Source: an uncultured Methylophaga sp.
Lineage (GTDB): Bacteria; Pseudomonadota; Gammaproteobacteria; GCF-002020875
Direction: 5' to 3'
DNA: 39,485 nt
NCBI GenBank assembly: GCA_937877715.1
Contig: CALEHW010000017.1
Coordinates: 1 to 39,485 of the forward strand
The notes below the pieces were generated by a model. The model had not been told where the DNA came from and did not search any database. It saw nothing but the letters and a program-made list of their open reading frames with translations. Made by a program: the position numbers and the translations under genes. Each line of letters opens with the position of its first letter. Positions within the stretch are counted from its first letter, which is position 1. Below are positions 6,832 to 15,926 of the stretch, in pieces.

Positions 6832-9657
6832 TCAGCTGTAGATATGATCCTTCAGGTATCTTCCAGTATGGGAGTTAGGATTTTTTGATACTTCTTCTGG
6901 TGATCCAAAGGCAACAATTTCACCACCACCTGCACCACCTTCAGGTCCCAAATCAACAATCCAGTCAGCGGTTTTGATTACATCCAGATTGTGTTCAATG
7001 ATCACAATGGTATTTCCATGGTCACGTAGCCGGTGGAGTACGTGGAGTAGCTGTTCGATATCGTGAAAGTGGAGCCCAGTGGTTGGCTCATCGAGGATAT
7101 AGAGGGTCTGCCCAGTATCTCGTTTTGAGAGTTCACGTGAGAGCTTAATGCGCTGGGCCTCACCGCCGGAGAGGGTGGTGGCGTTCTGTCCCAGCCGGAT
7201 GTAGCTTAGCCCCACATCCATCATGGTCTGCAGTTTGTTGGCAACTGTTGGAATGGGATCAAAAAAGACACGTGCATCCTCGACGGTCATCTCTAAAATA
7301 TCGTGGATATTTTTGCCCTTATAATGAATCTCCAGGGTCTCGCGGTTGTAGCGCTTGCCTTTGCAGACGTCACAAGGGACATAGATATCGGCCAGAAAAT
7401 GCATCTCTACCCGGATTACCCCGTCCCCCTGGCACGCCTCACAACGGCCGCCTTTGACGTTGAAGGAGAAGCGTCCCTGGTTGTAACCACGGGCCCGAGA
7501 CTCCTCGGTTCCCGAGAAGAGATCACGGATGGGGGTAAAGAGTCCGGTATAGGTTGCAGGGTTTGAGCGAGGGGTACGGCCAATTGGGCTCTGGTCTATA
7601 TTGACCACCTTGTCCAGCAGCTCCAGCCCCTCTATGCTTTCATGCGGTGCTGGCTCCTCTTTCGATCTATTGAGATATTGTGCGGCGGCACGATAGAGGG
7701 TGTCGTTGACCAGGGTCGATTTTCCGGAACCTGAGACCCCGGTGATGGCGACCATCAATCCGGCGGGAATGGCCACATTGATAGCCTGCAGATTGTTTCC
7801 TGTGGCCTTGCGGATAAGCAGCTGTTGACCTCTGGTGGGGGTAGTGCGTTGGGCAGGCATGGGGAGCGAGCGTACCCCCGACAGATACTGTCCGGTCAGT
7901 GATTGTCGGTTTGCCATCACCTCCTCGGGGGTTCCCTGGGCCACAATCTGCCCGCCGTGGATTCCGGCGCCGGGACCTATATCGACCACATGGTCTGCAC
8001 TCTTGATTGCCTCCTCATCATGCTCGACCACAATGACGGTATTGCCCATATCCCGCAGACGAATCAGGGTATCGAGTAGCCTCTGGTTATCTCTCTGGTG
8101 CAGTCCGATGGAGGGTTCATCCAGTACATACATCACCCCGACCAGTCCGGCCCCGATCTGGCTAGCCAGGCGGATTCTCTGTGCCTCACCGCCGGAGAGG
8201 GTATCGGCGCTGCGTTCCAGAGAGAGGTAGTTGAGCCCTACATTTACCAGAAAACCGAGTCTTTGGGAGATCTCCTTGATAATCTTGGTTGCGACCTCAC
8301 CTCGCCATCCAGAGAGGGAGAGCTGGTCGAAAAAGCGGGCACTATCACCGACGGAGAGTCTGCTGATCTCATGCAGTGGATGCCCATCGATAAAGACATG
8401 TCTCGCCTCTTCCCGCAGGCGACTCCCTTGGCACTCTTGGCAGGAACGGCTATTGAGATACTTGGAGATATCCTCTCGTACCGAGTTCGAGTCCGTCTCC
8501 CGATAACGTCGCTCCATATTGGGCAGGATCCCCTCAAAGGGGTGCTCTTTGCGGGTTACTCCGCCACGCCCGTTGAAATAACTGAACTCTATGGTCTCAT
8601 CTTCGGATCCGTAGAGGATGATATGTTGGATATCTTCCGGGAGCTGGTTAAATGGGGTCTCAAGGTCAAACTTATAGTGGTCGGCCAATGATCTCAGGGT
8701 CTGGTGGTACCAGGCATTTCTACGGTCCCACCCTCTTATTGCCCCACCGGATGGAGGCAGTTCTGGATGGGTTACAACTCGCTCGGGGTCGAGGAACTGC
8801 TGCATCCCAAGTCCCTCACAGCTGGGACATGCCCCGGCCGGATTATTAAACGAGAAGAGGCGCGGCTCCAGCTCCTCCAGACTGTATCCGCACTCTGGAC
8901 AGCTGAAGTGGGCAGAGAAGGAGAGCAGGGTCTTGTCCGGCTCATCCAGCGATGAGATTGAGGCCAGTCCATCAGAGATGGCAATTGCAGTTTCCAGTGA
9001 TTCTGCTAGGCGCTGACGGATATCTGGCCTCACTTTAAGGCGGTCAACAACCACCTCAATGGTATGTTTTCTCTTTCCATCAACCACAGGTAGCTGATCC
9101 AGTTCGTGAAGGGCTCCGTCAATTCGTACCCGCAGGAACCCATGGGCACGCTGCTCTTCAAGCAGCTGCTGGTGCTCTCCCTTGCGTCCCCTAACCAGTG
9201 GTGCAAGTAGCATGATTTTGCTTTCGTCCGGTAGGCCCAAAATCTGATCAACCATCTGGCTAATGGGTTGTGCCTCAAGTACTGTATCGTGTTGTGGACA
9301 GTGTGGTGTTCCAACACGAGCGTAGAGCAGGCGCAGGTAGTCATGGATCTCAGTTACTGTCCCAACTGTGGAGCGCGGGTTATGAGAGGTTGATTTCTGT
9401 TCAATTGAGATGGCAGGGGAGAGCCCCTCAATATGGTCAATATCTGGCTTTTCCATAACCGAGAGGAACTGACGAGCATAGGCAGATAGTGACTCCACAT
9501 AACGACGTTGGCCTTCTGCATAGATGGTGTCAAAGGCCAGTGATGACTTCCCCGATCCGGATAGACCAGTCAGTACAATCAGCTTCTCTCTAGGGAGATC
9601 TAGATTGATATCCTTAAGATTATGTGTGCGGGCACCGCGAATGAGAATCTTATCCAT
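6832..9657 (-). CDS. uvrA: UvrABC excinuclease subunit A
   Basis: The product is 941 aa, full length for UvrA (about 940). It is the DNA damage-recognition ATPase of nucleotide excision repair; it dimerises and loads UvrB. The first ABC module has Walker [10 protein letters not shown] at residues 31-39. The second has GVSGSGKST near residue 640. Two LSGGEAQRI signatures are present, each followed by a Walker B with LDEPSIGLH or LDEPTTGLH. Zinc modules are visible as [10 protein letters not shown]...CPSCEGLG and CEACQGDG...CDVCKGKR. It is divergent from the yajR-like gene, with about 145 bases between. I looked for a LexA box (CTGT-N8-ACAG) there and found none that is convincing. Confidence 0.99.
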   Translation of the reverse strand: MDKILIRGARTHNLKDINLDLPREKLIVLTGLSGSGKSSLAFDTIYAEGQRRYVESLSAYARQFLSVMEKPDIDHIEGLSPAISIEQKSTSHNPRSTVGTVTEIHDYLRLLYARVGTPHCPQHDTVLEAQPISQMVDQILGLPDESKIMLLAPLVRGRKGEHQQLLEEQRAHGFLRVRIDGALHELDQLPVVDGKRKHTIEVVVDRLKVRPDIRQRLAESLETAIAISDGLASISSLDEPDKTLLSFSAHFSCPECGYSLEELEPRLFSFNNPAGACPSCEGLGMQQFLDPERVVTHPELPPSGGAIRGWDRRNAWYHQTLRSLADHYKFDLETPFNQLPEDIQHIILYGSEDETIEFSYFNGRGGVTRKEHPFEGILPNMERRYRETDSNSVREDISKYLNSRSCQECQGSRLREEARHVFIDGHPLHEISRLSVGDSARFFDQLSLSGWRGEVATKIIKEISQRLGFLVNVGLNYLSLERSADTLSGGEAQRIRLASQIGAGLVGVMYVLDEPSIGLHQRDNQRLLDTLIRLRDMGNTVIVVEHDEEAIKSADHVVDIGPGAGIHGGQIVAQGTPEEVMANRQSLTGQYLSGVRSLPMPAQRTTPTRGQQLLIRKATGNNLQAINVAIPAGLMVAITGVSGSGKSTLVNDTLYRAAAQYLNRSKEEPAPHESIEGLELLDKVVNIDQSPIGRTPRSNPATYTGLFTPIRDLFSGTEESRARGYNQGRFSFNVKGGRCEACQGDGVIRVEMHFLADIYVPCDVCKGKRYNRETLEIHYKGKNIHDILEMTVEDARVFFDPIPTVANKLQTMMDVGLSYIRLGQNATTLSGGEAQRIKLSRELSKRDTGQTLYILDEPTTGLHFHDIEQLLHVLHRLRDHGNTIVIIEHNLDVIKTADWIVDLGPEGGAGGGEIVAFGSPEEVSKNPNSHTGRYLKDHIYS

Positions 9658-9803
9658 GAGCTATCTTCAACTATGACTTTTTGTCTGCGGAAAACCTGAT
9701 AATATAACTCAGCTTTTATTCTGGCTCGACATATTATTGTCATGCTGGAGACGGATGGAGTAACAAAAATCGTGCTTTCAGGGAAGAGTGACCGGAGGTC
9801 TGG

Positions 9804-11186
9804 ATGAAGAGAAGTAAGGAGCATGGGATGTTGCCGGCTGAGCTCAGGGCTGCAGGGGCATTGTCGGGAATCTTTTCCATGCGCATGCTTGGGCTGTTTA
9901 TGTTGCTTCCCGTTCTCTCACTTCAGGCAGAGACATTTGATGGCTCAACACCGCTTCTTATGGGTATTGCTCTTGGTATCTATGGGCTGACTCAGGCTCT
10001 GTTGCAGATCCCGTTCGGGATGCTCTCGGATCGACTGGGGCGCAAACGGGTAATCGCCATGGGGCTGGTTCTGTTTGCAATAGGTAGTGTGATTGCTGCA
10101 ATGGCAACCACAATTGAGGGGATTATTATCGGGCGTGCTATTCAAGGGTCTGGGGCAATTGCTGCTGCCACCATGGCGCTGTTGGCTGATCTGACCCGTG
10201 AAGAGTATAGAACCCGTGCCATGGCCACCTTTGGCATGAGTATTGGTGTTTCATTTACAGCAGCAATTATTCTTGGTCCGGTTATTAATGGCTGGATCGG
10301 GCTATCAGGAATTTTCTGGATGACTGCATTGTTGGCCGTGTTCGGGCTCGTGCTCCTGTTTCGTGTGGTTCCTACTCCTGTTCATAGTCATATGCACCAT
10401 GATGCAGAGGCAGATCTGGCACAGTTCAGCAGTGTGCTTGGTGATTCACAATTATTGAGGCTGGATTTTGGAATTTTTATCCTCCATCTAATCCTGACCG
10501 CTACATTTGTGGTGATTCCGATAGGTTTAAGAGATGCGGGAATGGTTCCAGAGAGCCACTGGATGGTATATCTGGGGGTTGTACTGGTTGCTGTCATGAT
10601 CATGGTACCGATGATCATTCAGGCTGAGAAGAGGGGGAGGATGAAAGAGATATTCTCGATAGCAATTGGCATGATTGCACTGTCCCAATTTGGTTTGTGG
10701 CAGATGTCTGGGTCACTATGGAACATCATTCTCCTTATGGTTCTGTTTTTTGGTGGATTCAACCTGCTGGAGGCGGTACTGCCATCATTGATCTCGAAGA
10801 TGGCTCCGGCTGACAAAAAGGGAACCGCCATGGGGCTCTACTCCAGCTCCCAGTTTTTCGGTGCTTTTATGGGAGGTGTTATTGGAGGATGGGTTCTTGG
10901 TTGGTCAGATGGGCAGGATATTGCTCCAGTATTTCTCGTCTCCGGTGGGTTGGCTCTGGTTTGGCTGGTTGTGGCAAATAGTATGCAGCGTCCACAGGCA
11001 GTAAAGACTCGATTGGTTCGTGTTGGAGAGATGGATCAGGCACAGGCGGCACTGCTGGCAGCGCAGTTCTTGGAGGTGACCGGTGTAAGTGAGGCAGTGG
11101 TAATTGCTGAGGATCAAGTTGCGTACCTGAAGGTAGATGAGAAGCTTCTGGACCGAAAATCACTGGAAGCGATTGCTCCGGCATGA
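9804..11186 (+). CDS. yajR: YajR-type major facilitator superfamily transporter with C-terminal YAM-like domain
   Basis: The product is 460 aa with 12 predicted hydrophobic spans. MFS motif A is clear (GMLSDRLGRKRVIAMG, about residues 72-87). After the last span (about residue 395) comes a soluble tail that includes AALLAAQFLEVTGVSEAVVIAEDQVAYLKVD. It fits the ferredoxin-like YAM domain that distinguishes YajR from other MFS exporters. It is an inner-membrane proton-coupled antiporter; its substrate is unknown. The ATG has GGAGG 5 bases upstream. The uvrA / MFS / ssb neighbourhood is common in gammaproteobacteria. A 7-bp hairpin overlaps its stop codon. Confidence 0.88.
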   Translation: MKRSKEHGMLPAELRAAGALSGIFSMRMLGLFMLLPVLSLQAETFDGSTPLLMGIALGIYGLTQALLQIPFGMLSDRLGRKRVIAMGLVLFAIGSVIAAMATTIEGIIIGRAIQGSGAIAAATMALLADLTREEYRTRAMATFGMSIGVSFTAAIILGPVINGWIGLSGIFWMTALLAVFGLVLLFRVVPTPVHSHMHHDAEADLAQFSSVLGDSQLLRLDFGIFILHLILTATFVVIPIGLRDAGMVPESHWMVYLGVVLVAVMIMVPMIIQAEKRGRMKEIFSIAIGMIALSQFGLWQMSGSLWNIILLMVLFFGGFNLLEAVLPSLISKMAPADKKGTAMGLYSSSQFFGAFMGGVIGGWVLGWSDGQDIAPVFLVSGGLALVWLVVANSMQRPQAVKTRLVRVGEMDQAQAALLAAQFLEVTGVSEAVVIAEDQVAYLKVDEKLLDRKSLEAIAPA

Positions 11187-11199
11187 GAACATATGCCGG
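11178..11199. repeat. Perfect 7-bp inverted repeat at the end of the yajR-like gene
   Basis: CCGGCAT (11178-11184) pairs with ATGCCGG (11193-11199) across an 8-base loop and covers the TGA stop. There is no T tract, so this is a weak or factor-dependent terminator, or a mRNA end stabiliser, rather than a classical terminator. Confidence 0.45.
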
Positions 11200-11220
11200 T
11201 TGAGTAGGCATTGTAGTTAC

Positions 11221-11248
11221 TAGACTCCGGCTATTCGGGGCAGATAAT
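11221..11248 (+). promoter_or_regulatory. Possible ssb promoter
   Basis: TAGACT (11221-11226) and GATAAT (11243-11248) are separated by 16 bases, upstream of ssb with a leader of about 17 bases. The match to the sigma-70 consensus is fair only. No LexA operator is visible. Confidence 0.3.
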
Positions 11249-11271
11249 AGATTTAAAGAGGGGAAGGGTAG

Positions 11272-11724
11272 ATGGCAAGAGGTATAAACAAGGTTATTCT
11301 GGTTGGTAATCTGGGACAGGATCCTGATGTGCGGTATACGGCTGATGGGCGTGCAATTACCAATATTTCGGTCGCGACAACTGACAGCTGGAAAGACAAG
11401 AATACTGGCGAGCGTCAGGACAGAACAGAGTGGCATCGTGTCGTATTTTTCGGCAAACTGGCAGAGATCGCAGCAGAGTATCTGAAGAAGGGATCCCAAG
11501 TATATATCGAGGGACGCCTACAGACTAGAAAATGGCAGGACAAGAGTGGTCAGGATAGATATACCACTGAGGTGGTGGTTGATATCAATGGAACCATGCA
11601 GATGCTCGATAGCCGTTCCGGTGGAGCCTCCAGTTTTGATGGGGGCAAGGCGGCGGCAGCGCCTGCGGCGGCACCCGCACCGGCGCCAACCATGGGCGAT
11701 CTGGATGATGATATTCCGTTCTAG
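11272..11724 (+). CDS. ssb: Single-stranded DNA-binding protein
   Basis: The product is 150 aa. The OB-fold (residues 1-112) begins [21 protein letters not shown] and carries the conserved [20 protein letters not shown] and [15 protein letters not shown] segments. A short Gly/Ala/Pro-rich linker leads to the acidic tip DLDDDIPF, which docks partner proteins of replication and repair. It functions as a homotetramer coating ssDNA. A GAGGGGAAGG purine run precedes the ATG. It is slightly shorter than E. coli SSB (178 aa) because the linker is short. It is followed by two hairpins, the second an intrinsic terminator. Confidence 0.98.
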   Translation: MARGINKVILVGNLGQDPDVRYTADGRAITNISVATTDSWKDKNTGERQDRTEWHRVVFFGKLAEIAAEYLKKGSQVYIEGRLQTRKWQDKSGQDRYTTEVVVDINGTMQMLDSRSGGASSFDGGKAAAAPAAAPAPAPTMGDLDDDIPF

Positions 11725-11729
11725 CGGAC

Positions 11730-11766
11730 ACAATATTTAGAAAGTTGTAAATACTTTCAGTATTGT
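11730..11766. repeat. Interrupted hairpin directly after ssb
   Basis: ACAATA (11730-11735) pairs with TATTGT (11761-11766), and GAAAGT (11740-11745) pairs with ACTTTC (11753-11758). This makes a two-part AT-rich stem just upstream of the ssb terminator. Confidence 0.55.
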
Positions 11767-11772
11767 TCATTC

Positions 11773-11798
11773 AAGGCCCCGTACAACGGGGCTTTTTT
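11773..11798 (+). terminator. Intrinsic terminator of ssb
   Basis: GCCCCGT (11776-11782) pairs with ACGGGGC (11786-11792) across a 3-base loop. The flanking AA/TT pairs extend the stem, and TTTTTT follows. The ogt start codon is only 8 bases beyond the T tract. Confidence 0.93.
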
Positions 11799-11806
11799 GT
11801 TTGGTT

Positions 11807-12286
11807 ATGAGTAAATTACTTCTTCAATCGCCAATTGGTGTTCTGAGAATAAGTTCCAAAGGTGGAGTAGTCGAACATATCGAGTTTCTCGGTACGAGCA
11901 AAACCAGCCTGCCCAATGGTGAGGTAGCTCCATTTCTCAGAGAGTTGCGTGGGCGGTTTGAGGATTATTTTCAGGGTGCCTGTAGTATGGCCGATATTCC
12001 ACGTATGCAACAGGGGACACAATTCCAGCAGCGTGTCTGGCTCGCGCTGGGAGAAATACCTGTAGGTGAGGTTGTGACCTATGGTGAGTTGGCTCGCCAT
12101 CTGGGGAGCGGGGCAAGGGCGGTGGGTGCCGCCTGTCGTGTCAATCCAACACCGCTTATTGTCCCCTGCCATCGAGTGGTCTCCAGCAGTGGTATAGGGG
12201 GGTTCTCCGGGGAGACGGGAGGAGATATGTTGGGAATCAAACGGTGGCTACTACAGCATGAAGGGGCGTCACTTCCTGCACAGTAG
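11807..12286 (+). CDS. ogt: Methylated-DNA-protein-cysteine methyltransferase
   Basis: The product is 159 aa from ATG 11807 (a TTG at 11801 is also in frame). It repairs O6-alkylguanine by transferring the alkyl group irreversibly to its own cysteine. The active site is PCHRV with Cys121, preceded by a helix-turn-helix-like segment (TYGELARHLGSGARAVGAACRVNP). A short N-terminal domain without zinc cysteines fits Ogt/YbaZ-class proteins rather than the bifunctional Ada. No Shine-Dalgarno is visible, and the start lies just past the ssb terminator, so expression probably relies on a promoter overlapping the ssb 3' end or on readthrough. The last 18 bases overlap cmoM tail to tail. Confidence 0.94.
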   Translation: MSKLLLQSPIGVLRISSKGGVVEHIEFLGTSKTSLPNGEVAPFLRELRGRFEDYFQGACSMADIPRMQQGTQFQQRVWLALGEIPVGEVVTYGELARHLGSGARAVGAACRVNPTPLIVPCHRVVSSSGIGGFSGETGGDMLGIKRWLLQHEGASLPAQ

Positions 12287-13027
12287 GTGGATATAGCGCC
12301 CCATGCTGCGGTAGGGTTCCACTTTTCGTATGGCCAATTCCTGTTCAACTATATCGTTCAGCGGAATTTTGTTTCGCGGATTGGCATCCATCAGATCATA
12401 AAAAGTTCGCACTCCACTGTGAGACAGGATGGTGAGGCCGAGATCCTCTATCCATGAGATTACATCGGCAGGATCCAGTGGATTGGATGGGGTCAGACTT
12501 CCGGAATCACCCCCGAACCGGTTGCTTTTCACCTTTCTCAGATTGCCTCTGACAAGGTTTCGAAGTCGAATACCATGGATATTGTAGAACATCAGAGAGA
12601 TGGCGCCACCAGTTGCAAGCAGTGCATAGAGTGTGGAGATAATCTCACGTGGGTTCTCAGTCCACTCCAGAACTGCGTGGTTGAGAATCAGGTCAAACTG
12701 GAGATGGTTAGGTAGCTCCTGGATTGAGGAGTGGATGAATGTGGCCTCTACCCCACTATTTCCAAAACGCTCTCTGGCGGCATTCAACATCTCCTCCGAG
12801 ATATCACTCATCCAGAGATTGTGTCCCTCTTTTGCCAGCTGCAGGGAGAATTGACCAAGCCCACATCCGGCATCCAGGATTGCAGACGGCTGACTGGAAA
12901 GCTCTGGGAGTGTCTCCCTGAAATCCTCCTCAAGTACCCGAAGACGAATTTTCCCTTTTGGGGAGCGGTAGATCTTATTCTGGAAGTGGCTCCCTATGCC
13001 GTCAAAGTTTTTATCTCCAGACTTCAA
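12269..13027 (-). CDS. cmoM: tRNA 5-carboxymethoxyuridine methyltransferase CmoM
   Basis: The product is 252 aa. It is a class I SAM methyltransferase with motif I ILDAGCGLGQFSLQLA (about 50-65) and acidic strand-2 end SDIS. It shows the CmoM-specific stretches HAVLEWTENPR, LMFYNIHGIRLRNLVRGN, LDPADVISWIEDLG and EPYRSMGRYIH. CmoM methylates the cmo5U34 carboxyl group in several tRNAs to give mcmo5U. The only start that fits the family's N-terminus is TTG at 13027, 2 bases after the moeA stop, with no clear ribosome site, so translation is probably coupled to moeA. It is the last gene of the mobA-mobB-moeA-cmoM run and converges on ogt with an 18-base overlap. Confidence 0.92.
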   Translation of the reverse strand: MKSGDKNFDGIGSHFQNKIYRSPKGKIRLRVLEEDFRETLPELSSQPSAILDAGCGLGQFSLQLAKEGHNLWMSDISEEMLNAARERFGNSGVEATFIHSSIQELPNHLQFDLILNHAVLEWTENPREIISTLYALLATGGAISLMFYNIHGIRLRNLVRGNLRKVKSNRFGGDSGSLTPSNPLDPADVISWIEDLGLTILSHSGVRTFYDLMDANPRNKIPLNDIVEQELAIRKVEPYRSMGRYIHLLCRK

Positions 13028-13029
13028 GG

Positions 13030-14259
13030 TTAGAGAAATGGTTCCACCTCAACCCAATCTCCAGCCTCTACACCACCATTGTCCTCAGGAAGAACAATAA
13101 AGCAGTCGGCAATGCTCATGGAGCGGAGGATATGAGAACCCTGAGCCCCTGCGCCACGGACAACTGTCTCTCCATTCTCCCCCTTCTCCAGGATTCCGCG
13201 CTGGAACTCCAGCCGACCTGGGCGTTTTTTAAGTTTGTTGCTGCAGTGTAGCGGGATACGGAATGGGGTTGCGCGCTCTTTTCCGGCCAGGTGGTTGAGT
13301 GCAGGGCGGACAAATTGGAGGAATGTAACCATCGCGGAGACGGGGTTTCCCGGTAGCCCAAAGAACCAGGCGTCGTCCAGTTTTCCGAAGGCGAGGGGCT
13401 TTCCAGGCTTCATTGCGATACGCCAGAAGTTCACCTCACCCAGCTTGTCTAGGGTCTCTTTGACAAAATCAGCCTCACCAACGGAGACACCGCCGGAGGT
13501 AATAACAACGTCAGCTTGGGCAGCAGCATCCTTAAAGGCCTGTTCAATCAGCTCACGTTTATCACGAATAATACCAAGATCAATCAGCTCTACCCCAAGA
13601 TCACTCAGCATGCTGAATACGGTATAGCGGTTACTATCATAAATCTGGCTATCTCCTAGTGGCTCACCGGCAGAGCAGAGCTCATCACCTGTCGAGAAGA
13701 AGGCAACCTTGATTCTCTTTTTAACCTTGATGGTTCCATAACCGAGGGAGGCAACCATCCCCAGCTCGGCGGCCCCCAGCTTCTTGCCTGGATGGAGTAC
13801 AGTTTCACCGGTTTTCATATCCTCACCAGCCATCCGTACATTTTCTCCAGCATTGTGGTTATCCTCACTGGAGAAGGTGACCTGATCATCCTCTCTGGTG
13901 GCCTTCTCCTGCATGATTACAGTATCCGCACCATCCGGGATTTTGGCCCCAGTCATTATTCTGACAGACTGGCCCGCCTGCATAGTGCCATCAAAAGGGG
14001 TTCCGGCAAATGATGAACCAATTACATTCAGGGTGACAGTACCGCTCTCTGGGAGATCTGCCCCCTGCATTGCATAGCCATCCATTGCGGAGTTGTCGTA
14101 TGCAGGGACATTGATGGGGGAGACAATCTCTTCCCCCAGCGTGCGATTGAATGCTGCCATAACCCCGACAGATTCACTCTCTTCAATTGGGGTAATCTCT
14201 TGGAAGATCTTTTCCAGTGCCTCGTTGACCGGTAAGAGTCCTTTCTTTGGTGCGTCCAT
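13030..14259 (-). CDS. moeA: Molybdopterin molybdenumtransferase MoeA
   Basis: The product is 409 aa from ATG 14259 (an in-frame TTG at 14265 overlaps the mobB stop). It inserts molybdate into adenylylated molybdopterin. Conserved segments are NVPAYDNSAMDGYAM (domain I), MTGAKIPDGADTVIMQE, STGDEL, TSGGVSVGEADFVKETL, MKPGKPLAFGKL and GLPGNPVSAMVTF, in the usual order. Length matches MoeA (about 410). It starts 2 bases after mobB and is followed 2 bases later by cmoM, so the whole run is one tightly packed operon. Confidence 0.97.
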   Translation of the reverse strand: MDAPKKGLLPVNEALEKIFQEITPIEESESVGVMAAFNRTLGEEIVSPINVPAYDNSAMDGYAMQGADLPESGTVTLNVIGSSFAGTPFDGTMQAGQSVRIMTGAKIPDGADTVIMQEKATREDDQVTFSSEDNHNAGENVRMAGEDMKTGETVLHPGKKLGAAELGMVASLGYGTIKVKKRIKVAFFSTGDELCSAGEPLGDSQIYDSNRYTVFSMLSDLGVELIDLGIIRDKRELIEQAFKDAAAQADVVITSGGVSVGEADFVKETLDKLGEVNFWRIAMKPGKPLAFGKLDDAWFFGLPGNPVSAMVTFLQFVRPALNHLAGKERATPFRIPLHCSNKLKKRPGRLEFQRGILEKGENGETVVRGAGAQGSHILRSMSIADCFIVLPEDNGGVEAGDWVEVEPFL

Positions 14260-14261
14260 TG

Positions 14262-14801
14262 TCAATTTTTCCTAATGATTGTTGTCTCAATAAAATCTGC
14301 AATCTGCTCTATATTATCCAGATCCAGCCGGGTGATTGAAGGATTGATAGCCTCACTTGAGGGCATGGCAACAGAGATGATGCGTGGGTCATCCGGATAG
14401 AGGAGTGGCTTCCCAACGGCAGATCGATGGAGCTCGATGCGTGGGATTGGCTCATGCTTGAACCCCTCAATCAGGATCAGGTCAATACCATCATGATCAA
14501 GATGTGAGAGTAGTTGCTGAAGATCGGCTTCATCGGTGGCAGTCTGGTTTTCGGTAACCAGTGCCCAGCGTTTGGCAGAGGCAACAAGTACCTGATCAGC
14601 ACCAGCCTTTCTCAGTTCATAACTATCCTTTCCTGGATGGTCGATATCAAAATCATGGTGTGTATGTTTGATCGCAGCAACCCTGAGTTCCCTCTTTATG
14701 AGTAGAGGGATCAACTCTTTCAGTAGAGTTGTTTTGCCAGTGCCACTCCATGCAGCAAAGCCAAGAAGTGGTGTAGGGCTCTCAAGTGGGGTGGTGTTCA
14801 T
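14262..14801 (-). CDS. mobB: Molybdopterin-guanine dinucleotide biosynthesis adaptor MobB
   Basis: The product is 179 aa. It is a small P-loop GTP-binding protein with Walker A AAWSGTGKTTLL (about 16-27), followed by VAAIKHTHHDFDIDHPGKDSYELRKAGA, which is characteristic of MobB. The LILIEGFKHEPIPRIELHR segment is also diagnostic. It assists MobA in making the guanine dinucleotide form of the cofactor. It lies 5 bases after mobA and directly before moeA. Confidence 0.96.
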   Translation of the reverse strand: MNTTPLESPTPLLGFAAWSGTGKTTLLKELIPLLIKRELRVAAIKHTHHDFDIDHPGKDSYELRKAGADQVLVASAKRWALVTENQTATDEADLQQLLSHLDHDGIDLILIEGFKHEPIPRIELHRSAVGKPLLYPDDPRIISVAMPSSEAINPSITRLDLDNIEQIADFIETTIIRKN

Positions 14802-14806
14802 GGTCT

Positions 14807-15388
14807 CTATTGCAGCATCTGCTCAATTGTCGACTGCTGCTCCGGGGTATTGATATTGAAAAATGGCATAGAGGAGTCAAAATGACACACAGCAGGGTTC
14901 AGTGAATCCAGCCAGCGGTAGACGCGACGTTGATCTTGCTCAAGTTGTTCTGTAATGGATTTGAGGATGGTGCGAGAGGCAAGAAAACAGAGCTGCTGCA
15001 TCCGCTCTCCATCATGTGCCACAGCAATCTGTGAAGATGAGCTCTTCAATGCACCGTTCAGTTTTTCAGCCAGGTTGGCAGGAAGTAGCGGGGTATCACA
15101 TGGGGTAACAAGAACAAGTGGGCTGTCGGTCATCTGGATGGCGCTGGCAATTCCGGCAAGTGGGCCATTGAATTGATCATCCATATCGGAAACCACAGGG
15201 TAACCAAACTCCTCGTATCTCTGCTGGTTACGGTTGGCACTGATAACAATGGAGCTAACCTGTGGTCTCAACAGCTCAATGACATGCTGCACCATGGGGC
15301 CACCATGGAGCAGGGTCAACCCCTTGTCCTCCCCCCCCATTCTCTGAGCTCTGCCACCAGCAAGTATGATTCCGGTAATCTGTTCCAT
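14807..15388 (-). CDS. mobA: Molybdenum cofactor guanylyltransferase MobA
   Basis: The product is 193 aa. It is a nucleotidyltransferase that joins GMP to molybdopterin. The N-terminal GTP-binding signature is ILAGGRAQRMGGEDKGL (about 8-24), with SDMDDQFNGPLAGIASAI and VTPCDTPLLP further on, as in E. coli MobA (194 aa). It is the first gene of the operon. The start at 15388 fits the family, but no Shine-Dalgarno is obvious. It is divergent from the DUF2939 gene (79-base gap). Confidence 0.97.
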   Translation of the reverse strand: MEQITGIILAGGRAQRMGGEDKGLTLLHGGPMVQHVIELLRPQVSSIVISANRNQQRYEEFGYPVVSDMDDQFNGPLAGIASAIQMTDSPLVLVTPCDTPLLPANLAEKLNGALKSSSSQIAVAHDGERMQQLCFLASRTILKSITEQLEQDQRRVYRWLDSLNPAVCHFDSSMPFFNINTPEQQSTIEQMLQ

Positions 15389-15467
15389 CGCGCGCGAGTA
15401 TATACTGTGATAAGGTGAATCGTAAAAAATAATAGGGAATTATACTGCCACCAAGGAGTTAAAAACC

Positions 15468-15926
15468 ATGCGCTGGATCGTACGCTTGCTTTTTCTTGCG
15501 ATTATCACCTATGGCATCTTGCCATACTACAGTCTCTATAGACTAAATCATGCGTTAACCACAAATGATGTGGTGCAACTGGATCGATATATCGATCTTG
15601 CACATGTGCGGGAGAACTATAAACGTGGATTACATATAGAGAAAGGGAACCAACAGGAGGGGATGGCCTCAACCATGTTCCGTGGAGCCGCAAATTCCAT
15701 GAGCGCATTTACCGTGGACCAAGTGGTAACAATCGACTGGATTCGTATAGAGTTGACAGGCGCAGGTCAGAACAAGGCAGGCAACTCCCTGTTTGATACG
15801 CTGGACCATGCCTTTTTTGAGTCACCTAACAGGTTTCTGGTGAGGCTGGGAGAGCTGGGGGATAACCCAATTATGTTGATGTTGCGGCGTGATGGCCTGG
15901 TCTGGAGGCTCACTGAACTTTACTGA
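15468..15926 (+). CDS. DUF2939 family protein
   Basis: The product is 152 aa. One N-terminal hydrophobic segment (about 4-20) acts as a signal anchor. It is followed by LPYYSLYRLNHALTTNDVVQLDRYIDLAHVRENYK, a stretch characteristic of DUF2939 proteins of unknown function. The rest is predicted to be periplasmic. AAGGAG is well spaced before the ATG. The last 7 bases overlap the end of the DUF523 gene on the other strand, so transcription converges. Confidence 0.85.
   Translation: MRWIVRLLFLAIITYGILPYYSLYRLNHALTTNDVVQLDRYIDLAHVRENYKRGLHIEKGNQQEGMASTMFRGAANSMSAFTVDQVVTIDWIRIELTGAGQNKAGNSLFDTLDHAFFESPNRFLVRLGELGDNPIMLMLRRDGLVWRLTELY

Noticed and set aside
7248-9458. Several plus-strand ORFs (up to 197 codons, for example 8098-8691) opposite uvrA
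   Set aside because: They lie wholly antisense to a full-length, motif-complete uvrA and show no domain or ribosome site; they are shadow frames.
9658-9803. LexA/SOS operator between uvrA and the yajR-like gene
   Set aside because: No CTGT-N8-ACAG or close variant is visible, although uvrA is SOS-regulated in enteric bacteria.
10879-11499. 206-codon minus-strand ORF across yajR and ssb
   Set aside because: It covers the 3' end of yajR and half of ssb in antisense, has low-complexity composition and no recognisable motif.
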